A stretch of 64,000 nt of DNA. Origin: Ectocarpus siliculosus (taxonomy: Eukaryota; Sar; Phaeophyceae; Ectocarpales; Ectocarpaceae). The notes below the pieces were generated by a model. It was not told the origin of the DNA. It saw nothing but the letters and a program-made list of their open reading frames with translations, and searched no databases. Positions 11,176 to 22,200 of the stretch are shown piece by piece (within the stretch, counting starts at the first letter, position 1; every line of letters begins with the position of its first letter). The position numbers and the translations under genes were made by a program. The DNA lies in contig FN649734.1 of NCBI GenBank assembly GCA_000310025.1, forward strand, positions 773,762 through 837,761. Reading direction: 5' to 3'.

Positions 11176-12568
11176 CGCTAGCGAAATAGATCAAGAAAGT
11201 GGCTGCTGTGTCTGCGCGAATAAGACGGCTGGAGGAGATGGACGAAGACCTCCGCGGGGACCAGGGACTAGTTCCTCTCCCCACGGGGAAGACAACGGGG
11301 GGGAAGGACGAGGTTCGTTGAACCTCCCCGATGTGGACCAGCAGGGAGGAACGAAAGCAGCCGCGGATGGAGGGGAACAAGATCCAACTATCGCCCTTGT
11401 CGACCTCCTCCGCCGGGTTGCCAACTTCGCCTCCCAGACTCCGGGACATGACGTCCGCTCAGGCACGTCTAGTTCCCAGCCCATAGAGTTGAAGCTGAGA
11501 GAGAGAGTCGAAGTACCTGAGTGGAATGATGCTTTCTTGAAGGATCGAAGTGTGACTGTCGCGTTCCGAATTTTTACGAGTTGTTTCTCAGGGTGGATGG
11601 ATGCAGAGGGTCTTGAAGAGATCATGAGAGGAGAAGAGATTCCTGTGGGTTCGTTGCACGTCGATAAGACTTGGTTGCGGCAGAGGTATGGCGATGAAAG
11701 TGTTCGAAAGGCCACGAGAGTCTGGATGTGCTTGATCACGAAAATCAACGTTCAACCTATACTAGACCAGATACTAGCTTCAGAGAGTCCACAAGCAGGG
11801 TGGAGAGTGTTTCAGTCCTACTACACTACAAACAGGACGCATGAGAGAGAAATCCTGGACGGCACTTGGAACTGCCTTAGACAGAAGCATGGAGAGACTC
11901 TGGTCGACTACTGGGGAAGGGCGAATACTGTGTGGATGCAATTACAGTCTTGTGGGGACAATCGAGAGGAGACGTTAATGTCGAGACACTTTGCACGTGG
12001 CTTGCTCCCAATGTACGACGATGTCAAAGACCGTATTCTGTTCCACCCCATGCTTTCGAGAGGTACTCTGGAAGAGACGCTGAGGCTGGTCGAGCACGAG
12101 CAGAGGATCAAACGGAGGTGTGGGGAGGGGATCGAGGACACGAGGCATGCGCCCGTCGCTGCCGGCGCAGGCCGGGACGGCGGCATGAGGAGAGCAGCTG
12201 CTGCGGGAGCGGATGGCGGACCATCTCATGAGCAGAGAGGTGCCTTCTTCTGCCAGGTTCACGGAGCGAACTCCTCCCACAACACCCCAGACTGCCATAA
12301 ACTTCGCAAGGACTTCTTGTTCCACTACAACGACTTCATGGCGTTCATTCGCGAGAGGGACGGTATGCGGGGACCAGGTTTTCCTCAGGCCGGGGGGCAA
12401 GAATCGGGGCGCTTGTCGGGCGGATCATATCGAGAGCAGCTGCACCAACTCGACCAAGGGGCAAGCTGGGGTCGGGGCCGCCCGTTCTGTCCCCGTTCTG
12501 CAGGGCCCGACGCTGATGAGCAGCGAGTCTTCAACGAGGCCTTTAGCACCGCTACTCAGCCGGCGACT

Positions 12569-12621
<53 letters not shown>

Positions 12622-13420
12622 CATCGGCGCTAATCCAACGACCTCTGCCTCCTCGACGGCGACCCCCTCTCCACCTCCGGGCGACACTCCTCCAGCAAGT
12701 GGCGCCCCTCTTCGTCTCTTCCTCACACGTAGTGTGAATTCTCTAGGCGAGTCTGATTCTGTGTCTGGAAATGAGATTAGAGTTGTTAGTGATGGGGAGG
12801 TGTCTGGTGTTCCCGTTGCTGGTATGTCTGTGCCTGATGTTCCTGTGGTTCCTGTGGTGAAGCCTGCTGTGACCTTTCAAGCCCCGGTATGGCACACTAG
12901 GATGTCAACACCCAAAGGTGGTGAGCAGTTGCAGGGAGACTCGGGGACGAGAGCGGGGATGTTTGATGCGAGGGAAGGTGTTGCGTCTAAGTGTGATGTG
13001 GCTGTGTTGGGTCGTGCCGAACAAATGGATGTTGACGGTTTCCACCACCGCGCTGGCTACTTTCCCCAACCCGTTTTGAGTTTGACTGACAAGCAACAAG
13101 GGAACACCCTCCCCCAGGGAGTTGGGACCCGGGGCCATCGCCGCTTCGCAGCCCGCTGCCACCGCTGCGCCTTGGCCTGCAGCCGCCGCCGCCGCCGCCG
13201 CCGCCGCACCACCGCCGCTGCCGCCAAGTCCCGGGGCACCCGTGCCGCCTGCATCCTCGCCGGATGTCGCCGCGCTGCCGGACCCGCGGATGACTGCGAC
13301 GAGGACTACCGCCGCTCCGCTGCCCGCCGCTGTTACTACCGCCGCGCCGTTGCCGACACGCAAATCGGTGCCGACCTCCGAGGCCGATGGACCACATCCA
13401 TCTCCGACGGCGCGTATTGA
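11054..13420 (+). mobile_element. Gag-type open frame of element B (788 codons)
   Basis: The open frame begins inside the 5' LTR; the functional start is probably further in. After a basic and acidic lead comes a capsid-like helical domain (about 510 bases in), with EWNDAFLKDRSVTVAFRIF, WRVFQSYYTTNRTHEREIL, GTWNCLRQKHGETLVDYW and RHFARGLLPMYDDVKDRI, the pattern of retrotransposon gag families in which the protein packs the element RNA. It is followed by CQVHGANSSHNTPDCHKL, a zinc-knuckle-like Cys/His motif, then a poly-Gln run of about 17 residues, and a long Pro/Val- and Ala/Pro-rich tail. I cannot place it firmly with Ty1/copia or Ty3/gypsy. The frame looks open throughout. Confidence 0.75.
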
Positions 13421-15898
13421 ACGGCAAGCCGATGATTTGGCCTGGGATGATACGGACCGGTGAGCTGGGGGAAGGCGAGCTGGGGGGCGACGAGATGGAG
13501 GGCGGTGGAGAACAGGATGTTTGGGAGGGGTGCATGTGGGAGATCAAGAACAACCTGCTAGGGGTCGCCCCTCCGAGCGGGGCGCTCCGTTTGGGCTCGT
13601 GACGCGCCTTGCATCGCGCGACGACATCGAGTCTGATCTAACAATGTGGGTTTCGTGTTTAGTTTAGTTTTTTTTGCCTTTCTTTCTGGCAGCGCGTTTT
13701 ACTTTTGCACTGGTTTTTTCTTCTTTGTTGCTGTTTTTATGTACATCCAGAATCATGGGGGGGGGGATGTCATGTGTGACCATGATTCTAGAGGGCATGA
13801 ACAGCAATCGATTTGTTTTTGTTTCCCCATATGAACAGCTACCTTTGCAGGGGGGCTGTCTCCATGTTTGTTAGTTGGCATTTTGATATTCGCGGAGTGT
13901 TCTTGCATGAACTCTGGAAATGTAAGGGGTATGTTTCGGGATGTGACAGCGGGGGGCTGTCTATATGTTTGTTTAGTTTTCTATCCGTTTCGTGGACAGC
14001 AACGGCGGCACCGATTTGCGTGTGCGCACTGTTTAGTTTGGTGCTCAACGACTATACTGGAGCAAGGAGTTGGCAGGAGTGATTGTTAGGGCCTATGTGC
14101 TTTCCGAATACTCGTTTCTGTCGTCCAAGAAATTGTAACATTGTTTCGTTTGAGTTTTTGTGCCTACTCTTTGAAGCTGTTTTCCTCAGAATTGTCCGTC
14201 CCCATTCCGATGTTTTTCTGATGCAGCGCTGCCGCTTGTTTGGTATTTGTCTGAGAATGGTTCTGTGCTGTTGACGGTTTGAGATAATTTCCAGAGAAGG
14301 ATGCATCGCCCAGCGGGGATGGAAACCACGGGCAACGGCGGTTTAGTGACAGATGTATGCGGGTTTGTGGATCCGGAATTGTTTTTTTGGTTGGTTTTTG
14401 GTTTTGGCTTGTTTTCGGCGTTCTTTCGGATTTGATTTTGCGATTGAAATTGCACCTGCAAGAATATTTGACGGCATGAAGGCTGCGTTGAAACTGTTCA
14501 GAAAGGATCATGATGATGGAATAGGGTTATTGGTTTGAATCCTTGCGGCCATGTCGCGAAGGCCGCTACTATGGTTGTGCTTGTTGTTTTTGTTTTTTCC
14601 TTCTGCGTGTGGCATTTTTTTTAGGTAGAAGGCTCTATCTACATTGTTGTTGTCCCCTGTGTGTTTGGCGCGCCTCTCCATGTACCATCGGCCAGGGGTA
14701 ACCCCTCTATTTATATAAAATGCTATGTCTTCGATGCTGTTGTCAATTGTCATTGGGGGGGGAATTGGTGTGTCATGACAATTAACTACAGCAATGTTAC
14801 GAAGAATGGAATGTTTCGTCTGTTTTCGATGTTCGATTTGCAGAGTTCGGGATTTGACAATGCAGGTTGCGATTTTGGGGTTGTTTCCAGTACCCAAATG
14901 TCACAAGATGCGTTTACCAAGTAGAGGGTTGATCCCTTCACGTCTGGTGTTCGGAGAAGGGGGGCCGCAGCCAGACATGCATGGGTAGGGTATGCAGGAA
15001 GAAAATAAAAGGTATTGTAGGAAACTGAACGAACGGAGGTTTGTTTGTGTTTGAGGAAAAATAATGAAAGAAGAAGGGGGGCCTATCTTTGTAGCACTCC
15101 ATGACTCCAATGTACCTCGCGCTGTCAACCACGCAGGCAGGGCACGTAGCGATGTCACATGTTTCAAGGAGATTTTGTTTCTGAGGCAGGTTTGGTGTTG
15201 CTCCCATGTTGCTGAGGTATTCTGGTTTGTAATTTCATCGTGTTTGTTGGACATTGAATTCAAGATTGGCCGATAGAAAATACTCGAAAGGGTTTTTTTG
15301 TATTAATGGTCTTCGTGTTGTTATGAGGATGAGGTATTATTGTGGAGTCGAGCATTTTTGTGCAATCATGATTCTTGTGCTACGTGTGGATTTGAAGTCT
15401 CCTCGGAAAGTGATTTGTCCCGGACGGTGTTGGATGTGTTTGCATTTGTGTTCGTTTTCATTTGTTCCTGATATAACCCATTGCGGTTGTTTCCACGATT
15501 TGAGTTTTGGATGATTTGATATTGGGAATTTGAAATTCATGAGCGACCGATGGAAATTGTTGGTGGTGTTCCTGGTTTAATGGTTTGGAACCGATGGGAA
15601 TTGCAATCAAGTGTTTCTGGTTTATTGGTTTTTAGTGAATGTTTTGATCTTTGGAGATTCTGGATACAATGGAGACCGATGGAGATTCTGGTAGTAGGTG
15701 TTTCTGGTTCGTTTGCGACAAATGGAAGTTCGAACTAGTCTCTCTGGTTTAATGGTTTATGGTTGTTGCAAGAGGATGGGAGGAGAAACGACTGTTGCAC
15801 AATGACATTGATTTCTGGAGTTTTTGGGATGGGTTTCGTGTGATGCATAATATAAGCAAGTTCGGGTATAATCTTGACAATGCAGCGAGCAGGGGGGC

Positions 15899-16384
15899 TG
15901 TTGGATGTACTCACAGCATTGACAGATTATTGCAACCGAGGAATGTTCCTAGAAGATGGAGCGGGGGATTTTGGGGGTTCCGCAGTTGTAATAAATTGGG
16001 GGAATGGTGGTACCATCTTTGCCACATATTATTGTTTTCTGGGTATGCGTGTCAGCAACGGTGTTGGCCACGTGCCCTTGTTTTATTCATCTTCCTTTTT
16101 CCCGGCTATCACGCCCTGGGCTATCACGCCCGTGCCCATACTACCTATCCACCATCTATCACGCTGCCAGGCTTTCACGCCTCTAGGCTATCACGCCATC
16201 ACAACAGCTATCACAGCACCAGCGTCAACACATCAGAGCTATCACGCTCCGGAACATCATAGATGCGGCGGGTTACCACACCCGTGGGCAGTTTACTGTA
16301 TTTTATCGTTGCCGGCAAACTCGCCGCGCGGTTCTTTTATTTTTGCCGTCTACAACTGCGCCGGGCGCACCAAGCCACCCAACA
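15899..16384 (+). repeat. 3' LTR of element B (486 bp)
   Basis: Direct copy of 10690-11175, preceded by the purine tract AGCAGGGGGG and followed by the target duplication ACACC. Confidence 0.92.
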
Positions 16385-16389
16385 ACACC

Positions 16390-16712
16390 TGTCAGGAGTA
16401 TAACCAACCATGTGTGCACATACGAAGTGTAGGAAGATATGGCTCCCTCGGGGTATGTATCTTGTCACAAGGAGAGTGACAGGAAAGGCACCGTCGGAGA
16501 TGGATATCTTCCGAAGTCCCTGGCCACTTACTTGCCGAAAGTGGAAGCGGAGAGTCTTCCACTCTCCTCTCCCTCTGCCGCTATGGCCACTCTCTCTCTT
16601 TCTACCCTCTTCTCCTCGTTTACACATCACGAGAGGAAATAGCCTTCCCCTGGCAGTGGGATAATACTGCCACGGCACCGGCCTCTGTCTCCGACAGTAG
16701 CCAGTGTCCTCA
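16390..16712 (+). repeat. 3' LTR of element A, right piece
   Basis: Continues the LTR interrupted at 10689 and ends GTGTCCTCA, followed by ATAC, the right-hand target duplication of element A. Confidence 0.85.
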
Positions 16713-17142
16713 ATACGGCCAATGCTGCAAAAAAGAATTCCGTCTATCCAGGTTTTTCTTTCGTGGCGATATATTCGTCGGCTTGCTTTCAACAATGTGT
16801 GTATATATTTTTCCTAATCTTCCGGCCTTCCTTGTGAAGTCATCCGAATGTCACGAACTGGATTTATCTCGTGGTGTATCCACGCTAAATTCTGGGGCGT
16901 ATTCACGAAAAAATATTCCGAAGTCTTCGTGGAAATGGGACGTCTCGCGAAATCATTTAGGGAGGTACACACAATTGTATGCAGTAGTGGTCCCGGAAAT
17001 AGTGGCACCCTGAATAGTGAAATGCCCTCAATAGTTGCATCAAAATCTCTTGTCACAATCTCAGCCCGATATCGTGGCATCGTACCACTATTGAGGACGG
17101 GGCCCTCAATAGTGGCATTTTGGGCATCTCACCCCCCCGATA
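16713..17142. other. Spacer with repeated AATAGTGGCA motifs and a 12 bp palindrome
   Basis: From 16997 to 17145 short motifs of the form AATAGTGGCA or its variants recur several times (near 17000, 17014, 17029, 17108 and 17141). At 17085-17096 and 17104-17115 CCACTATTGAGG and CCTCAATAGTGG form a perfect 12 bp inverted repeat with a 7 base loop. No coding signal. Confidence 0.6.
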
Positions 17143-17509
17143 GTGGCAATTCAAAACGACGGAGCCTCCCTGTTTTTCACCGCAAGCTCTGTGCCAAGAC
17201 GCAAGGGAGATTGTTTTATAAAGGTTGGCAACATGTACGTCGAAGAGGACACCTTTCCTGACAACGAGGTAGAGCTAGACAACACCGAAGATTCTGAGAG
17301 TGAGGGAGGTGGAGGGATAAAGGCGCCGCATTGTTCGCGGAACTGTCTGCGATTTTAGGTCCTCTACAAGAGTACGCGGAGTCGTGTGGCATTGGCGAGG
17401 CCGGGCATTTCCTCCGTATGGCAAAGATGGCATTCTTCGCAGCACACTACATGCCGCTAGTCCGGCACGGCATGCCGCAGCTGGACATCAGAGCGTTTGC
17501 CCATTCATA
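17143..17509 (+). pseudogene. Unrecognised coding remnant
   Basis: Two adjoining open stretches have protein-like composition. The first reads MAIQNDGASLFFTASSVPRR, then KVGNMYVEEDTFPDNEVELD and an acidic Ser-rich tract. The second, one frame over, reads LFAELSAILGPLQEYAESCG, then GHFLRMAKMAFFAAHYMPLV and ends RAFAHS with a stop at 17507-17509. An intron ending at TTTTAG (about 17359) could join them, but I could not find a donor that gives a matching phase. It could be the last exons of the gene interrupted by the LTR elements, or a DNA-transposon relic. No family recognised. Confidence 0.3.
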
Positions 17510-19286
17510 GTATAGTGGTATTGGTCGGTTGAGGCCTACAGGTGCAAAGCATCGTGCGTGTTGGGATTGATGCGCCAGAGTGGGGAGTGTTCGGCGTTTC
17601 AACTTGGTTGCTCCAATTGGTTTCACGTACATTGATGTTTTCAACGTGTGTGTTTTGCTTGTATTGTGTTGAACCCCATCATGGATGGCCAGACAAGACA
17701 AAACATAATTCATTTTACTTTGTTTGTGTAGTCCGCCTGCACACAAAGGTAGGGTGCGATCGCCGAAGGCCTCGTTGTCGCAAGGAAGGACGATCAAGTG
17801 TCAATGCACACGTGATGGGCAGACACGTTTGTATTAAGAAAAAAAAAGAAAAAAACGTACATGTACGTATTGTGCAAAATTCCGGTTGTGATTTGTTTTA
17901 GAATCATGATCATCCGACCACAAGTACTTCTAACCGGATCTTGAGTATGCGTGTAGGTTTCTTGCTGATTGACAAGCCGTCCGGAACGAACAATACGCCG
18001 TCTGCGGCTCCCCCATAGCACTGGACATGTACTGCTGTAGGTCTTGACTACATGTACACTGTCAGATCCCGAACTCTCCTCGGTATGGCGTCATGCGAAA
18101 GGATGACTGCTGTGTTGTGTTCCTGGCCAAGCAGCACGCAAACAATTCACAGAATGTCACCATCAGCTTCCCAGCAACAACCTGTGCTGTTTCTACTGCT
18201 GTACAACAACAACACCAGACCACGCCCGGACGTACGAGCCTAAAATAAATCGAAATTTACGAACTTGAGCACTGTTTGAGCCGGTGAGCTGGACACTACA
18301 GTATATTCACAGCGACCATTCGTATGCATAGCATGACCCTATTTTAGAAACAAGAACCCCAGCCTCGGCCGAAACTATGTAGAGATTCCTACAATACATA
18401 CGTGCGGGCGCGTTCTGTATTTTTGTAAATAGCTTCACCACGACCATCCCTACACGTACAGAAACAATACAAACCCAACCGTTACTCTGATGATCTCAAG
18501 GATCAAAGCTCTTTCTGCCCTTCTCCCACACCACCATCTCTGCTTCCACACCATTATCTCTGACTTTCCGGTTCAATCTTCTCCCAAAATGGGCGGCACT
18601 TCCACTCTTTGCGATATTTTCTTTGGGTACCACCGCCGTTTTTCATGGCTGAATGGCAGGGTATGAGCTACAGTATGGTATGTAGTCTCACACGCGATCT
18701 CCGAAGAAGTATCGAGATCCGCATAGATAGAGAAAAACCGAGCGAGATGTGATGAAAATCGCCTATAATCTGCTCCATGCTGTGAGTGGATCATCCGCCC
18801 ACCCAACCGCAACACACATCAGCAGCCAGTAAGCGAGTAGGGGAAAGCAGGCATCCGCGAGAGCAGACACAGAGAGAGTGTGAATGTACACTCCTCCGAG
18901 ATGTGTCGCGAAAATCCGGAATTCGCGAAGAGGAGGAAGAGAAACGCGCTGATCGCTGTTCACACAGATTAAAGTTCAGATGCATGTGCCGACATGGAGA
19001 CACTTATGAGTGGGGGAAGGTCGCAGTGAAGGGCCCCCACGCTCCTTTCGTGAGTATTGTGTGTCGGCGTCGCGTTCGGATTTGTGTTGACGTTTCACCC
19101 GAAACGTAACCGCTTCTTCTTGTCTCTCTCTAGTCTCGTGCCTGGCGGGGGTATTCGGCCCACCGTTTCACTGTGACATGTTTATTCTCCGACGACGAAA
19201 ACCCCCGCATCCAATCCGTCGTCCATTCGCTGCTGCTTGCTGCTGGTCCTCGACGATTGGCAGCGTCATTCGTGGTTTGGGGGACT
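17510..19286. other. Spacer without a recognised gene
   Basis: Open frames here are short on both strands and show no splice pairing or family similarity. Contains A-rich runs (17840-17855) and otherwise plain sequence. It would hold the promoter of the downstream fusion gene, but no TATA-like or initiator element could be singled out. Confidence 0.45.
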
Positions 19287-22200
19287 ATGCGATTCCCAGA
19301 CACGTACAGGCGCCTGTACACCTACGGCTGGCTGGGTTGGCTGCACCTTTCGATATGTGGTGCCTCCGGATCGCTTGATGTCGGGTCTAGCATGGAGCAG
19401 CACGTTCTTGATTCTGGTAAGGCTTTAAATCCCGACACTCATGACCATTTAGAATTGGTTTGGAGGTCTTGGGTGGCTTGTAGTGCTATGCATCCTACAG
19501 CAGCACACACCAAGCACGAATTTTCCGCATGCACCGAAGCGAGCGTTAGTGCCAGGCGCACTTCAATAATTTTTCCGCGGACGAATGAATCCCGTACCTG
19601 CGAGTGTGCGTTGTTGTCGACCAACGGAAGTCTTTGGTGGTCGGCTGACGATACTGCAGCCCTCACCCGAAGGTCAACCCCTCACAAATCCTGGATGCAT
19701 CCAGCTGTAGAGCTCATGAACAGCTGCTTAATTCAAAGCAATTGTTGATCTGGAAATATTCACATCTCTGTTCACGACCGCTCCTCGTCCACCACCACTC
19801 TGGTGCGCAGGATGGTCGCTGAGTTCTACGTACAGTAGTAGCGGTCACTTCCTCTCTGGAGCATCTTATGGGTTTTTCGGACACCAGTTCCGATTAGGTG
19901 ACAGCGAGATCCTTGCGCAACCACGACGCCCTTCGCTTTCCCTGTTGCAGCTGTTTGCGCTGATGGTTCACCCGGGGTCTTCTACATGGCGACGAACACG
20001 TCATCGACAGACTACGTGATGTTCATTCAAGGAGGGGGAGCGTGTGCATATGATGAAGAGCTCTGTGATGAGTAAGTAGGGACGCGTGGTTCGGTGCAAC
20101 CACGAAGAATAGAGCTGCACCTGTCAACGATACAGCAACAAGCAAATCGAAGGGTGGGAAGTTGGCCTCTGTTGGGATTCGGGCACCTCCTTAGTCATGC
20201 AAGTCGCAGGAAACACAACACGTGAAGCCGAATGTTTTTTAGGGAGTGTTGAACACCGTGCGCATTTTGTCCTGGTTGCCAATTTACAGGTATCTCGACG
20301 ACCGCCCGCAGGCGTTCACCTCGACCGGGCTACCAGATGCAATGAACGCCCACGGCGTGTTGTCGGACGACCCGGAGGAGAACCCGTTGTACAGGTAGGG
20401 GGGGCGAGACGGGGTTAGTATACTGCGTTCCTTGCCTGGGATCATATTGGTTTCGACGTGGTCGTGAAAAATGCCGTACGTCTTCCTTCGAGATCGCTGA
20501 TCTGAGACCCACATGCATGGCTTTGTACGGCCGCATCAACCCCTCTCTGCTCGATTCTCTTCTGCAACAATCCACCATCGTGCAGCACATACAACCGAGT
20601 TTTCATCCACTACTGCACCATGGACACGTACATTCTGCACTCTGATTCTGCCGATGGCACACTGCAATTTCGCGGAAGGCATCTACTAGAGTGAGTGTGC
20701 TATGGTAGGCTATCTTCCACCTTGAAAGTGAAAACATGGAGAGTCATGAGAAGAATGACGTCGGAGGTTCATCATGTGTCGTTATCCAATGTCTGCTGTG
20801 CGTAGTGTTCTTGCACTTCATTCATTCCGTCGAACGCCCAGATGTCAGTTCGTTATCTCGCCGTATCCGTGCGAGGTTTACGGGCCTGCGAGGGTTTCTG
20901 TATCCTACGGTACGTCCTATCGGTGAAGCGATGTGAGGTATTATTGCTAGCGACAACCCATTGAGTTGTTCTGCTCTCTGGGGGAAAACGTTTGGCGCGC
21001 GCTTGTTTCTGTGACCACAGTAGCTGTGAAGCGAAAGCCAACAAAAAACACCCCCACGCGTGTCAGATGTCCTATAGCCAACCTACCACGGGCCACCTTC
21101 ACAGCAATATTTTTTTCGATGAACGTTCTCATTTTTATGTCGCTCCGGGCGGGGGATTTTCGTGTTAATCCAGGGAAACGCTCCAGACAGTGCTCGGAAA
21201 CGTTTCTGCAACAGCGACGGTGGTCCTGGTAGGCTCGTCTGCAGGGGGAATCGGTGCTTTCAACGCGGCCACGTGGCTCCTAGAATCGTTCGATCAGGTC
21301 AGAATACTCGCGCTACACGCAAGGCTCGAGCATCGACGGGAAGGGGGGGGTGGCAAGCCATGGTGGTATCACAACTCCATGCAACCAACGTTCAACAACA
21401 ATAGCTTTGATGCGAAGCAACGCGTGGGTTGCGGCCCGTTTGTCGGAGCAGTTGGGTTCGAAATCGGTGTAGAGGAGAACAGTCGTTTCCAAGAGTCGCG
21501 GGGTTGGCGTTATATCCTGCGGGAGTCCATACACATGCTGCTTGGATGCTCCAGGCAGACGTACTGGTGCTACATCCAAAACCGCACTTTCACTACTCGA
21601 ACAAGATCGAGAGCACGTTACTGTTGCTACTGTACTGTCCGCCACACGGCTTCTCGAGTAGCACTGCCGGCGTATCCCCCCTCGTTCCCCCCTCCCCTTG
21701 AAGTGCCCCCCAAAGTACCGTTGAATCGCTGTGCATGACACAGGGTTCACTATTCTTTTGTTTGAAAGCTCCGACCTTGCTTCTCGCACAAAGGGATCCG
21801 CCCCCCAAAAAACACTGCCTTAGGCGTCGCCGGGACGAAGACAACGGATACACTACGACTACGACACCTTAGCTGCAACACCTCCGCCTGTATGCGGTTG
21901 TCATTTTCTGCGTAGCCGGCGTCGATCTTCGGACAGGAATGACCGTCCAATGTCTTCCGGACTCCCTACCTTCCCTTCAGTCTATTGTCATTGATGGACG
22001 GCTTTCAGAAGTCATCAAGACCGCCGTATTCCCGCCTAATTCCACGGTTGCCGAAGCAGGTCTCAGAGCTGAGCGTCGTTCTCGACAGCTCCTTCTTTTT
22101 TGATGTCGACGGCACTCTCGGCGACATGTTGGCGCCTCTCGCCGCGGACCCCTCCATGGCCTACAGCACCATCTGTGCTGAGGTGAACTCGCGTGTGTGA

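Larger units (their letters stand above)
10690..16384 (+). mobile_element. LTR element B, gag-only, inserted in the 3' LTR of element A
   Basis: A 5695 bp unit with 486 bp direct terminal repeats that begin TGTTGG and end CCAACA, flanked by the 5 bp duplication ACACC (10685-10689 and 16385-16389). Removing it and one ACACC restores a continuous element A LTR. The internal part holds one long gag-type frame and then about 2.3 kb of T/G-rich DNA (13600-15898) without recognisable coding, ending in a purine tract AGCAGGGGGG before the 3' LTR. No protease, reverse transcriptase or integrase was seen, so it looks like a non-autonomous element of the terminal-repeat-with-gag type. By eye the two LTRs are identical, so the insertion is recent. 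The element looks whole for its type. Confidence 0.9.
6581..16712 (+). mobile_element. LTR element A (Ty3/gypsy-like remains), host to nested element B
   Basis: Bounded by LTRs that start TGTGGAGGACA and end TGTCCTCA, with a 4 bp duplication ATAC on both sides (6577-6580 and 16713-16716). Without element B the unit is about 4.4 kb. Inside, in order: a TGG-initial stretch just after the 5' LTR (6908) that could be a primer-binding site, a gag-like region, a retropepsin-like region, an array of ~70 bp repeats, and a purine-rich tract just before the 3' LTR. No reverse transcriptase, RNase H or integrase motif was seen. The coding part is broken, with a few breaks. The two LTRs differ by roughly one percent in substitutions plus some small indels, so it is fairly young but older than element B, which lies inside its 3' LTR. 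Ty3/gypsy placement rests on the gag and protease character only. Confidence 0.85.

Noticed and set aside
13600-15898. Search for reverse transcriptase or integrase in element B
   Set aside because: No frame shows polymerase or integrase motifs; the region is T/G-rich with many stops on both strands.
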